In this document: piece after piece, positions 8,396 to 16,574 of the stretch
Numbering within the stretch: the stretch's first letter is position 1
Layout: the number at the start of each line of letters is the position of its first letter
DNA from: Methylomarinum sp965277025
GTDB lineage: Bacteria > Pseudomonadota > Gammaproteobacteria > Methylococcales > Methylomonadaceae
Length of the DNA: 64,000 bases
NCBI GenBank assembly: GCA_965277025.1
Contig: OZ255706.1
Location: 868,001 to 932,000 of the forward strand
Direction of reading: 5' to 3'
Program-made: the position numbers and the translations under genes
Notes under the pieces: model-generated
The model's database searches: none
Seen by the model: only the letters and a program-made list of their open reading frames with translations
Told to the model about the DNA's origin: nothing

Positions 8396-9325
8396 ATGCG
8401 CTTAATCAGAGGCCTGGCTCATCTTGAAACCTTACCGAAAGGCTGTGTGCTGACTATTGGTAATTTCGATGGCGTGCATATGGGCCATCGGGCGGTGATT
8501 GAAAAACTGGCGGCTAAAGGCCGGGAGTTGAATCTGCCCGTAGTGTTGATGCTGTTTGAGCCACAGCCTTTGGAGTATTTTTTAAAAGATAATGCGCCAT
8601 CGAGATTGATGCGGTTGCGGGAAAAAGTGATCGCTTTAGATGCCTTGCCGGTCGATATGTTGCTGGTGATGAAATTTAATCGTCAGATGGCTAATTATGA
8701 AGCCGAAGATTTTGTGCAGGATATTTTAATCGACAAACTCAAGGTCAAGCACCTGGTTATCGGTGATGATTTCCATTTTGGCAAGGCCCGCCGGGGCAAT
8801 TTCGCTTTATTGCAGCAAATGGCCGGATTTGCAGTTGAGGATACCAATTCCTTGGTTATTGAAGGTCACCGAATCAGCAGCACGCTGGTGCGCGATGCCT
8901 TGGGCGAAGGTGACCTTGAGACGGCGCGGTGCATGCTGGGTCGCGATTATTCGATTTGCGGCCGGGTTGCGCATGGCGACAAGCGTGGCCGGGTGCTGGG
9001 TTTTCCCACCGCCAATATCGAAATGTTTCGTAAAAACACGCCGATTGAAGGCGTTTATGCGGTCACCATGCATGGCATAGATGATAAAGCCTATCGAGGT
9101 GTCGCCAATGTCGGTACAAGGCCGACGGTCGATGGTGGCTCGCGGGTGATTCTGGAAACCCATTTATTCGATTTTGATCAGGAAATATACGGCTACTATG
9201 TCGAAGTTCGTTTTAAACAAAAAATTCGGGATGAAATACGTTTCGATTCGCTGGAAGCATTGAAGCTGCAAATAAAACAAGACGTTAAGCAGGCCAGACA
9301 GATTTTAGAAGTTCACTCAAATTAA
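8396..9325 (+). CDS. ribF: Bifunctional riboflavin kinase / FAD synthetase
   Basis: The 309-aa protein makes FMN from riboflavin and then FAD. The N-terminal nucleotidyltransferase half has LTIGNFDGVHMGHRAV and VIGDDFHFGKARRGN. The C-terminal kinase half has GRVLGFPTANIE, GVYAV, and GVANVGTRPTVDGG. Length and domain order fit RibF. It begins the ribF-ileS-lspA run typical of gammaproteobacteria. The 240 bp upstream (divergent from the Roadblock gene) contain a weak TTGTTG-18-TAATAT promoter candidate near 8331-8360. Confidence 0.95.
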   Translation: MRLIRGLAHLETLPKGCVLTIGNFDGVHMGHRAVIEKLAAKGRELNLPVVLMLFEPQPLEYFLKDNAPSRLMRLREKVIALDALPVDMLLVMKFNRQMANYEAEDFVQDILIDKLKVKHLVIGDDFHFGKARRGNFALLQQMAGFAVEDTNSLVIEGHRISSTLVRDALGEGDLETARCMLGRDYSICGRVAHGDKRGRVLGFPTANIEMFRKNTPIEGVYAVTMHGIDDKAYRGVANVGTRPTVDGGSRVILETHLFDFDQEIYGYYVEVRFKQKIRDEIRFDSLEALKLQIKQDVKQARQILEVHSN

Positions 9326-9342
9326 CCATTAAGTCATCAGTT

Positions 9343-12174
9343 ATGGATTATAAAAAAACACTCAATCTACCGAAAACCAAGTTTCCGATGAAGGGAAATC
9401 TGGCCCAGCGCGAACCTGAACGGCTAAAAAAATGGCAGGAGATGGATTTGTATCAAAAAATCCGTCAGCAAACTGAAGGCCTGCCAAAATTTGTTTTGCA
9501 TGATGGCCCTCCCTACGCCAACGGCGATATTCATATCGGTCATGCCGTCAATAAGATTCTGAAAGATTTTGTCGTTAAGTCGAAAACCTTGAGTGGTTTC
9601 GATTCCCCTTATGTACCGGGCTGGGATTGTCATGGTTTGCCGATCGAGCTGATGGTGGAAAAGAAAGTCGGCAAAGCGGGCGTGAAGGTATCTCCGGCGG
9701 TATTCCGTAAAGAATGCAGGCAATACGCCAGCAAACAGGTCAACATGCAGAAAGATGCCTTCATTCGTTTAGGGGTGTTGGGCGATTGGGACAATCCTTA
9801 TCTGACCATGGATTTCAAATTCGAGGCCGATATTATCCGCTCTTTGGGTAAAATCGCTGAAAAAGGCCATTTGACCCAGGGAGCCAAACCGGTCCACTGG
9901 TGTACCGATTGTGGCTCGGCGCTGGCCGAGGCTGAAGTTGAATACGAAGACAAAACCTCGCCGGCCATCGATGTGCGTTTTCAGGTTATCGATGAGACCG
10001 CTTTCATGGACGCTTGTCATCATGTTCCTGAACACGAAGGTGAAGGGCCTTTATCGGTTGTCATCTGGACTACCACACCCTGGACCTTGCCTGCCAACCA
10101 GGGGGTGGCGCTGAATCCTGAGCTGGAATACGCGGTGGTGCAAATCGAAAAAGACGGCAGTAAGGAACGTTTGGTTATCGCCGAAGTATTAGTATTGTTA
10201 AAAGACGCCATGCTGCGTTACGGCATAGACGATTACCATGTCATTGCTTATTGTAAAGGCGAGGCGCTGGAAAATCAGTTATTGCAGCATCCATTCTATG
10301 ATCGGCAAGTGCCGGTTATTCTGGGCGATCATGTCACCGTCGATGCCGGTACTGGTGCCGTGCATACCGCGCCTGGACATGGCCAGGAAGACTATGTGGT
10401 CGGCATGAAATATGATTTGCCGGTCGATAATCCGGTAGGTTCAAATGGTGTATTCCTGCCCAATACCGAATTTTTTGCCGGTGAACATGTATTTAATGCT
10501 AACGACCATGTTCTGGAGGTACTGAAAGAAAAAGGCAAACTGCTTCATCACGAAGCCTTGCTGCACAGTTACCCGCATTGCTGGCGGCATAAAACGCCGA
10601 TTATTTTCCGCGCCACCGCGCAGTGGTTTATTTCGATGACGAAAAACCATTTGCGCGATACCGCTCTGGCGGAAGTGAAAAAAGTCCAGTGGATTCCCTA
10701 TTGGGGTCAGGCGCGGATTGAAAGCATGCTTAACAACCGGCCGGACTGGTGTATCTCGAGGCAACGCACCTGGGGGGTGCCCATTGCTTTGTTTACCCAC
10801 AAGGAGACAGGTGAATTGCATCCCCGCAGCGCCGAACTGATCGAACAAGTGGCGCAAAGAGTTGAAGAAAAAGGTATCGATGCCTGGTTTGAGATGGAGC
10901 CAGCCGAACTGTTGGGCGATGAAGCCGAGCATTATGAAAAAGTTCAGGATATGCTGGATGTCTGGTTCGATTCCGGTGTAACCCATGATGCGGTGTTAAA
11001 CCGCCGCGAACAACTGACATTTCCAGCCGATTTGTATCTGGAAGGTTCGGATCAACATCGCGGCTGGTTCCAGTCATCCTTGTTGACATCGGCGGCGATG
11101 AACGATGCCGCGCCTTACAAGGCAGTCCTGACGCATGGTTTTACCGTCGATGCGGAAGGTAAAAAAATGTCCAAATCCAAAGGCAATGTCGTCGCGCCGC
11201 AAACGGTGATGAAATCCTTGGGCGCGGATGTATTGCGTTTATGGGTGGCGGCCACCGATTATCGCGGCGAAATGCATGTTTCCGATGAAATTTTGAAACG
11301 TACCGCTGATGGTTATCGAAGGTTACGCAACACCGCTCGCTTTTTACTGTCAAATCTGCACGAATTCGACCCGGCAAGCGACAGTGTGGCGAAAGAGGAT
11401 CTGTTGGCCATGGATCGTTGGGTGGTAGACCGTGCTTTCCAGTTGCAGGAAGAGATTATTGCCGATTATAACGATTATCAATTCCAGCAGGTTTATCAGA
11501 AAATCCTGCATTTCTGTACGCTGGATTTGGGTGGTTTTTATCTGAGTATCGTCAAAGACCGCAAATACACGGTGAAGAAAGACGCCATTCCTCACCGCTC
11601 GGCGCAAACGGCTATGTATCATGTTGCAGAAGCCTTGGTGCGCTGGCTGGCGCCGCTTGTCAGCTACACGGCTGACGAGATCTGGCAATATCTGCCCGGA
11701 GAACGCAAGGAATCGGTCTTTTTGGAAAGCTGGTATCAAGGTTTGTTTCCATTGGCCGACGACAGCGAGATCGATCGCGATGCCTGGCAAAAAATCATTG
11801 AAGTGCGCCCGGTAGTGACAAAAGAAATCGAACAACAGCGCAATAATGGCATTATCGGTGATTCATTGAATGCCGAGGTTACCATTTACGCCAATGGCGA
11901 CTATCTGGTCGCATTGCAGCAATTAAAAGACGAATTACGTTTTGTCTTGATCACATCAGGTGCTGCCGTCAAATCATTGGGTCAGGCGCCAGCCGATGCG
12001 ACAGATACGGAGCTGGAAGGCATTAAACTCAGCGTTGTCGCCTCAACACATAAAAAATGTGTCCGTTGCTGGCATCAACGTGAAGATGTCGGCACTCATG
12101 CAGAGCATCCTGAGCTGTGCGGCCGCTGTGTCGAAAATGTCGAAGGACAAGGTGAAGTACGTCATTATGCCTGA
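9343..12174 (+). CDS. ileS: Isoleucyl-tRNA synthetase
   Basis: The 943-aa class I synthetase has the HIGH motif in PYANGDIHIGHA near residue 60, a full CP1 editing domain (TTTPWTLPANQGVA), and the KMSKSKGN loop near 605. The C-terminal zinc site has Cys pairs CVRCW and CGRC. It starts 17 bp after ribF. Its last bases overlap lspA by 8 bp, so the three genes are probably co-transcribed and ileS and lspA translationally coupled. No defects are seen. Confidence 0.97.
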   Translation: MDYKKTLNLPKTKFPMKGNLAQREPERLKKWQEMDLYQKIRQQTEGLPKFVLHDGPPYANGDIHIGHAVNKILKDFVVKSKTLSGFDSPYVPGWDCHGLPIELMVEKKVGKAGVKVSPAVFRKECRQYASKQVNMQKDAFIRLGVLGDWDNPYLTMDFKFEADIIRSLGKIAEKGHLTQGAKPVHWCTDCGSALAEAEVEYEDKTSPAIDVRFQVIDETAFMDACHHVPEHEGEGPLSVVIWTTTPWTLPANQGVALNPELEYAVVQIEKDGSKERLVIAEVLVLLKDAMLRYGIDDYHVIAYCKGEALENQLLQHPFYDRQVPVILGDHVTVDAGTGAVHTAPGHGQEDYVVGMKYDLPVDNPVGSNGVFLPNTEFFAGEHVFNANDHVLEVLKEKGKLLHHEALLHSYPHCWRHKTPIIFRATAQWFISMTKNHLRDTALAEVKKVQWIPYWGQARIESMLNNRPDWCISRQRTWGVPIALFTHKETGELHPRSAELIEQVAQRVEEKGIDAWFEMEPAELLGDEAEHYEKVQDMLDVWFDSGVTHDAVLNRREQLTFPADLYLEGSDQHRGWFQSSLLTSAAMNDAAPYKAVLTHGFTVDAEGKKMSKSKGNVVAPQTVMKSLGADVLRLWVAATDYRGEMHVSDEILKRTADGYRRLRNTARFLLSNLHEFDPASDSVAKEDLLAMDRWVVDRAFQLQEEIIADYNDYQFQQVYQKILHFCTLDLGGFYLSIVKDRKYTVKKDAIPHRSAQTAMYHVAEALVRWLAPLVSYTADEIWQYLPGERKESVFLESWYQGLFPLADDSEIDRDAWQKIIEVRPVVTKEIEQQRNNGIIGDSLNAEVTIYANGDYLVALQQLKDELRFVLITSGAAVKSLGQAPADATDTELEGIKLSVVASTHKKCVRCWHQREDVGTHAEHPELCGRCVENVEGQGEVRHYA

Positions 12175-12646
12175 TTTCTCACGACCCATGTTGAAGTGGT
12201 TGTGGCTTGCTTTGCTGGTGCTGGTTTTGGACCAGGCCAGCAAGTGGGTGATCAGTCATGACATGCAGCTTTATCAATCCATTCCCGTATTGCCCGGATT
12301 TCGCCTGACTTATGTCCACAACACCGGCGCGGCGTTCAGTTTCCTGAGCGAAGCCGGCGGCTGGCAGCGCTGGCTGTTTGCCCTGCTGGCTTTGCTTATC
12401 AGTGCTGTTTTGACTGTCTGGTTGATGCGGCTGAAATCCAATGAAAAGCTGATGGCAGTCTCGTTGTCATTGATACTGGGTGGCGCCATCGGCAATCTGG
12501 TCGACCGACTGCTTTATGGTTATGTTATCGACTTTATCGATGTTTATTATCAAGACTGGCATTGGCCGGCTTTCAATATTGCCGATTCAGCCATCTGTGT
12601 CGGTGTAGTACTGATGCTACTGGATAGCGGTTCCGGTAAAGCTTAG
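12167..12646 (+). CDS. lspA: Lipoprotein signal peptidase (signal peptidase II)
   Basis: The 159-aa inner-membrane protease has four hydrophobic segments. The two catalytic aspartates lie in GGAIGNLVDRL and FNIADSAI, and YVHNTGAAFS is also present. It removes signal peptides from prolipoproteins after lipid attachment. I chose the ATG at 12167, overlapping the ileS stop; the frame is open further upstream inside ileS but that is not coding. ATG 12188 is an alternative. A family A IS701-like element begins 35 bp after the stop, so whatever followed in this operon has been separated. Confidence 0.95.
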   Translation: MPDFSRPMLKWLWLALLVLVLDQASKWVISHDMQLYQSIPVLPGFRLTYVHNTGAAFSFLSEAGGWQRWLFALLALLISAVLTVWLMRLKSNEKLMAVSLSLILGGAIGNLVDRLLYGYVIDFIDVYYQDWHWPAFNIADSAICVGVVLMLLDSGSGKA

Positions 12647-12687
12647 CTGCTATGTCAGATGGTTCGCTCTTGAGAGGAAAATAGAAG

Positions 12688-13277
12688 TTACGCATTGACA
12701 ACAGATCGAAATTCTGGGTTTAAATGATTCATATTTGGCATAAAGGTGTCGATAAACGAAGCCATAACATCGTTGAATAAATTCCGCTGTATGCTATAGC
12801 AATTATTAATCACGTCTGCAAAGCTCAATTTTTGTAATTGAACAAAGCCACAAATTGCAGAAAAAATATGATTATTTATTGCTCTTTTATTGCGAACCTG
12901 GAACCGCTCAATATTACACACCTGCTTTATTGCCCGATGATATTGCTCAATCTGCCAATGCCTGTCATGTTGTTCGGTAAATGCTTTCTTGTCAAAAACA
13001 GCGGTTTTTTCTTCATCAGGTAGTGAACTTATGTAATGGCGAACTTGTTCTTTCAAGGTCGTCCGAAATAATTTCACATACCCAAAATTTTTGAGCCAAA
13101 CCATTAAGCCGTCTTCCGGGATTTCTAATTGCCTGACTTGAACCCATGAACCTTTTTCAACAGAGACTAATCGATTACCTTCCACTGCAAAGAATAATCC
13201 TGTCTGATGATTTCTTATCAATTTAAGATTATCCACGCAACTGTACCAGCTATCTCCTGTTACAAAACCAGGTTCTA
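12688..13277 (-). pseudogene. IS701-like family A transposase, C-terminal half (copy A)
   Basis: Encodes the second half of the transposase, from just before the second catalytic Asp (TGDSWYSC) through WQIEQYHRAIK, with the catalytic Glu, to the normal C-terminus SVVNA. The matching N-terminal half is at 15723-16218 on the same strand. The gene is inactivated only by the nested insertion. Confidence 0.85.
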
Positions 13278-14419
13278 GTGCACATAAGCGAAAACACCAA
13301 TGCTATTTATGAGGAATATATTGTAATATGCTGAATAATACCATATTAAATTCAGCAGGTGATATCATGCCACGTCTAACAGCAGCCTCAATCAGTTTAA
13401 CAGAAGAACAACGCACGTTATTGCAAGGCACAGTGCGTAAACATACAAGTCCTCAGAATTTGGTGACACGTTGCCGTATTATATTGTTGGCAGATGAAGG
13501 CATTAGTGTACATGAAACCATGCGCCAGTTAAAAATTGGACGGACAACTGTTCAAAATTGGCGAAAACGCTGGTTACAGAACAGTGAACAAGAAAATCCT
13601 TTAGCCCGGCTTCAAGATGCACCGCGAAGCGGTGCGCCTGCTATCTATACGGCGGAGCAAATTTGCAGCATTATCGCGATAGCCTGCGAACGCCCAGAGG
13701 ATAGTCAACGCCCGATCACTCATTGGACACAACAAGAAATAGCCGATGAAGCGATAAAACGGGGCATTGTTGATTATATTTCACAGCGCTCTGTTGGGCG
13801 CTTTTTAAAAAGAAGCGGACCTGCAACCCCACCGGATGAAAGGCTGGTTGACGGCAAAAAAAGATGAATACTTCGACGAGAAGTGTCAAGATATTTGCGA
13901 AACCTACCAACGGGCTTTGGAGCGGGAAGCGCAAGGCATCAAAACGATTTCGATTGATGAAATGACAGGGATTCAAGCTTTAGAGCGAGCAGCGCAGACA
14001 TTGCCGATGAAGAAAGGAAAAGTTGAACGACAAGAATTTGAATATATTCGACATGGTACCCAGACCTTGATTGCAGGTTTTGATGTGGCCACGGGAGAAG
14101 TAATGGGAAGTATAGGAGAAACTCGAACAGAGCAAGATTTTGCCGAGTTTTTGAACCTGCTTTTTCATCAACAACCCAAACAAACCCATTGGCATTTAGT
14201 CATGGATAATCTCAATACACATTGTTCAGAATCGGTGGTTCGATTAATTGCCGAAAAAATTTCGTATTCAGGAGAATCAGGGGTTAAAGGAAAAGAGGGT
14301 ATTTTGAAATCAATGGAAAGTCGTACTGCTTTTTTTGACTAACTCAAACCATCCTGTTGTTTTTCATTTTACCCCTAAGCATTGTTCATGGCTTAATCAG
14401 ATAGAGATCTGGTTTTCTA

Positions 14420-15544
14420 TAGAAGTTACGCATTGACAGGCAATGTTAAACTATGGGTTTAAAAAATTCCAAAGTCAATGCAAGGCAAACCTTGATAAGA
14501 GAAATAACACGCCCCTCAACAGCCTGCTGTACATTACCCATGTATATTGGTTTTTTATTAAGTGAGCCGAAACAAGCTGGTTGTCGACGATTAGGCGAAG
14601 TCATGTCAATATCACATGATAGCGTAAATCGATTTCTAAATCGGGAGCATTACACTGGGCGAGATTTATACAATGAAGCCAGCGCAGGCCTGAATTTAAA
14701 GGGCGGAACCTTGAGTGTTGACGATAGTGTTCTTGATAAACCTTATAGCCAATATATGGCATATGTCAGTTATTTTTGGTCGGGAAAACATCATAGAGCA
14801 GTCAAGGGAATCAATCTTGTCACGTTGTACTACACAGACATTCAAGGAAAACACCAACCACTGAATTTCCGGGTGGTCGATAAGGCGGAAGGAAAGACAA
14901 AAAATGACTATTTTCAAGACATGCTGACCGAAGTATTAGCTTGGGGACTGGAACCTGGTTTTGTAACAGGAGATAGCTGGTACAGTTGCGTGGACAATCT
15001 TAAATTGACAAGAAATCATCAGACAGGATTATTCTTTGCAGTGGAAGGTAATCGATTAGTCTCTGTTGAAAAAGGTTCATGGGTTCAAGTCAGGCAATTA
15101 GAAATCCCGGAAGACGGATTAATGGTTTGGCTCAAAAATTTTGGGTATGTGAAATTATTTCGGACGACCTTGAAAGAACAAGTTCGCCATTACATAAGTT
15201 CACTACCTGATGAAGAAAAAACCGCTGTTTTTGACAAGAAAGCATTTACCGAACAACATGACAGGCATTGGCAGATTGAGCAATATCATCGGGCAATAAA
15301 GCAGGTGTGTAATATTGAGCGGTTCCAGGTTCGCAATAAAAGAGCAATAAATAATCATATTTTTTCTGCAATTTGTGGCTTTGTTCAATTACAAAAATTG
15401 AGCTTTGCAGACGTGATTAATAATTGCTATAGCGTACAGCGGAATTTATTCAACGATGTTATGGCTTCGTTTATCGACACCTTTATGCCAAATATGAATC
15501 ATTTAAACCCAAAATTTCGATCTGTTGTCAATGCGTAACTTCTA
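14420..15544 (+). mobile_element. IS701-like family A, copy B, complete
   Basis: A 1,125-bp element with near-perfect 19-bp terminal repeats TAGAAGTTACGCATTGACA. A 5-bp duplication TTCTA lies on both sides (14415-14419 and 15545-15549). It sits inside the IS630 copy 2 transposase gene. It is the only family A copy in the window with an unbroken transposase, so it is the likely active one. Confidence 0.92.
14453..15538 (+). CDS. IS701-like DDE transposase, family A, intact
   Basis: The 361-aa protein has an N-terminal HTH-like region (SISHDSVNRFLNREHYTG, about 52-69). The catalytic residues are in LSVDDSVLDKP (Asp90/91), VTGDSWYSC (Asp174) and WQIEQYHRAIK (Glu276). GKHHRAVKGINLVTLYY is typical of the IS701 group. 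It fills the element from 33 bp after one end to 6 bp before the other. All other copies in the window are truncated, split or mutated. Confidence 0.92.
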   Translation: MGLKNSKVNARQTLIREITRPSTACCTLPMYIGFLLSEPKQAGCRRLGEVMSISHDSVNRFLNREHYTGRDLYNEASAGLNLKGGTLSVDDSVLDKPYSQYMAYVSYFWSGKHHRAVKGINLVTLYYTDIQGKHQPLNFRVVDKAEGKTKNDYFQDMLTEVLAWGLEPGFVTGDSWYSCVDNLKLTRNHQTGLFFAVEGNRLVSVEKGSWVQVRQLEIPEDGLMVWLKNFGYVKLFRTTLKEQVRHYISSLPDEEKTAVFDKKAFTEQHDRHWQIEQYHRAIKQVCNIERFQVRNKRAINNHIFSAICGFVQLQKLSFADVINNCYSVQRNLFNDVMASFIDTFMPNMNHLNPKFRSVVNA

Positions 15545-15722
15545 TTCTATTTTAATGCGTAAAGTAATCCGGCGCGGCAACTTTAAATCTAAAGAGGATT
15601 TAAACAAAAAAATAGCGGATTTCATAAAATATTTCAATGAAACCATGGCTAAGCCTTTTCGTTGGACGTATCAGGCTAAGCCACTTACTCAATAGAGTGA
15701 GAACTTACGCTTGTTTGCACTA

Positions 15723-16218
15723 GTCCCCAAGCTAATACTTCGGTCAGCATGTCTTGAAAATAGTCATTTTTTGTCTTTCCTTCCGCCTTATCGACCACCC
15801 GGAAATTCAGTGGTTGGTGTTTTCCTTGAATGTCTGTGTAGTACAACGTGACAAGATTGATTCCCTTGACTGCTCTATGATGTTTTCCCGACCAAAAATA
15901 ACTGACAAATGCCATATATTGGCTATAAGGTTTATCAAGAACACTATCGTCAACACTCAAGGTTCCGCCCTTTAAATTCAGGCTTGCGCTGGCTTCATTG
16001 TATAAATCTCGCCCAGTGTAATGCTCCCGATTTAGAAATCGATTTACGCTATCATGTGATATTGACATGACTTCGCCTAATCGTCGACAACCAGCTTGTT
16101 TCGGCTCACTTAATAAAAAACCAATATACATGGGTAATGTACAGCAGGCTGTTGAGGGGCGTGTTATTTCTCTTATCAAGGTTTGCCTTGCATTGACTTT
16201 GGAATTTTTTAAACCCAT
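15723..16218 (-). pseudogene. IS701-like family A transposase, N-terminal half (copy A)
   Basis: From the start at 16218 this encodes residues 1 to about 165 of the family A transposase, up to VLAWGL. There the IS630 copy 2 interrupts it at TA and adds a short foreign tail. It joins 12688-13277 to make one complete gene if copy 2 and one TA are removed. Confidence 0.85.
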
Positions 16219-16314
16219 AGTTTAACATTGCCTGTCAATGCGTAACTTCTAGAAAAAACGTTTGACTTTTTGACTATTTCCTATTTGAATACGATCTATT
16301 TAGTAAGGTGGGTA

Positions 16315-16342
16315 TTGTAAACTTTTTTGATGTAGGTAGAAT
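16315..16342 (+). promoter_or_regulatory. Candidate sigma-70 promoter
   Basis: TTGTAA (16315-16320) and TAGAAT (16337-16342) are separated by 16 bp. They lie about 110 bp upstream of a strong intrinsic terminator with no open frame between, which suggests they drive a small RNA. The region 16252-16574 holds no other gene. Confidence 0.4.
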
Positions 16343-16348
16343 ACTACC

Positions 16349-16489
16349 TAATCGAGACAGCTCGCATTGCGAAACATGACGATCATAGATCACTACCTCC
16401 TTGGTGTTGTAATACAAGTGGATCCTCCTCATAACACACTCCGCTTGATTCCTTAGCCTTCGAGGTGAAAACCTGGGAGGCTTTTTTTG
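16349..16489 (+). ncRNA. Candidate small RNA upstream of clpB terminator
   Basis: A gene-free stretch of about 140 nt lies between a plausible promoter and a classical terminator (AGCCT-AGGT-GAAA-ACCT-AGGCT, then seven T; 16455-16489). It holds two pyrimidine-rich anti-Shine-Dalgarno motifs, ACCTCCTT and ATCCTCCTC. Motifs of this kind in other bacterial sRNAs pair with ribosome sites. I recognise no known RNA family; 6S, SRP and tmRNA signatures are absent. Transcription is an inference. Confidence 0.4.
16455..16489 (+). terminator. Intrinsic terminator (plus strand)
   Basis: Stem arms AGCCT..AGGT and ACCT..AGGCT enclose a GAAA tetraloop, followed by a run of seven T. No plus-strand protein gene ends here, so it presumably ends a small transcript. 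Confidence 0.75.
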
Positions 16490-16511
16490 CCTGATACTTT
16501 TTTCAAGGTAT

Positions 16512-16546
16512 AAAAAAAGGCCACTGACTTTTCAGTCAGCGGCCTT
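16512..16546 (-). terminator. Intrinsic terminator of clpB
   Basis: On the minus strand, GGCCGCTGACT, a short A-rich loop and AGTCAGTGGCC form a strong stem. A run of seven T follows, about 30 bp past the clpB stop. Confidence 0.85.
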
Positions 16547-16574
16547 GCCCGGGAAGCGCCGAGCAAATCAGCGC

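Larger units (their letters stand above)
13328..15687 (+). pseudogene. IS630 transposase of copy 2, frameshifted and split
   Basis: ORF1 (13328-13867) is complete and ends at the same TTTTTAAAAAG shift site as the other copies. The catalytic frame (from 13836) has an extra T near 14331-14337 that stops it at SRTAFFD (14342). It is then cut by the family A insertion within WFSIL; the tail resumes at 15545 as LMRKVIRRGNFKS. Not functional. Confidence 0.85.
13278..15720 (+). mobile_element. IS630-family element, copy 2, nested and itself interrupted
   Basis: Flanked by TA on both sides (13276-13277 and 15721-15722), inside the family A copy A transposase gene. The element contains another family A insertion (14420-15544). 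Without that and its TTCTA duplication it would be about 1,313 bp, one base longer than copy 1 because of an extra T in a T-run near 14331-14337. Confidence 0.9.
12682..16251 (-). mobile_element. IS701-like family A, copy A, split by a nested IS630
   Basis: The outer element has ends TAGAAGTTACGCATTGACA at 12682 and, inverted, at 16251. A perfect 5-bp duplication GAAAA flanks it (12677-12681 and 16252-16256). Its two halves (12682-13277 and 15723-16251) add up to exactly 1,125 bp, the length of intact copies. The break is an IS630 insertion at an internal TA. Confidence 0.9.
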
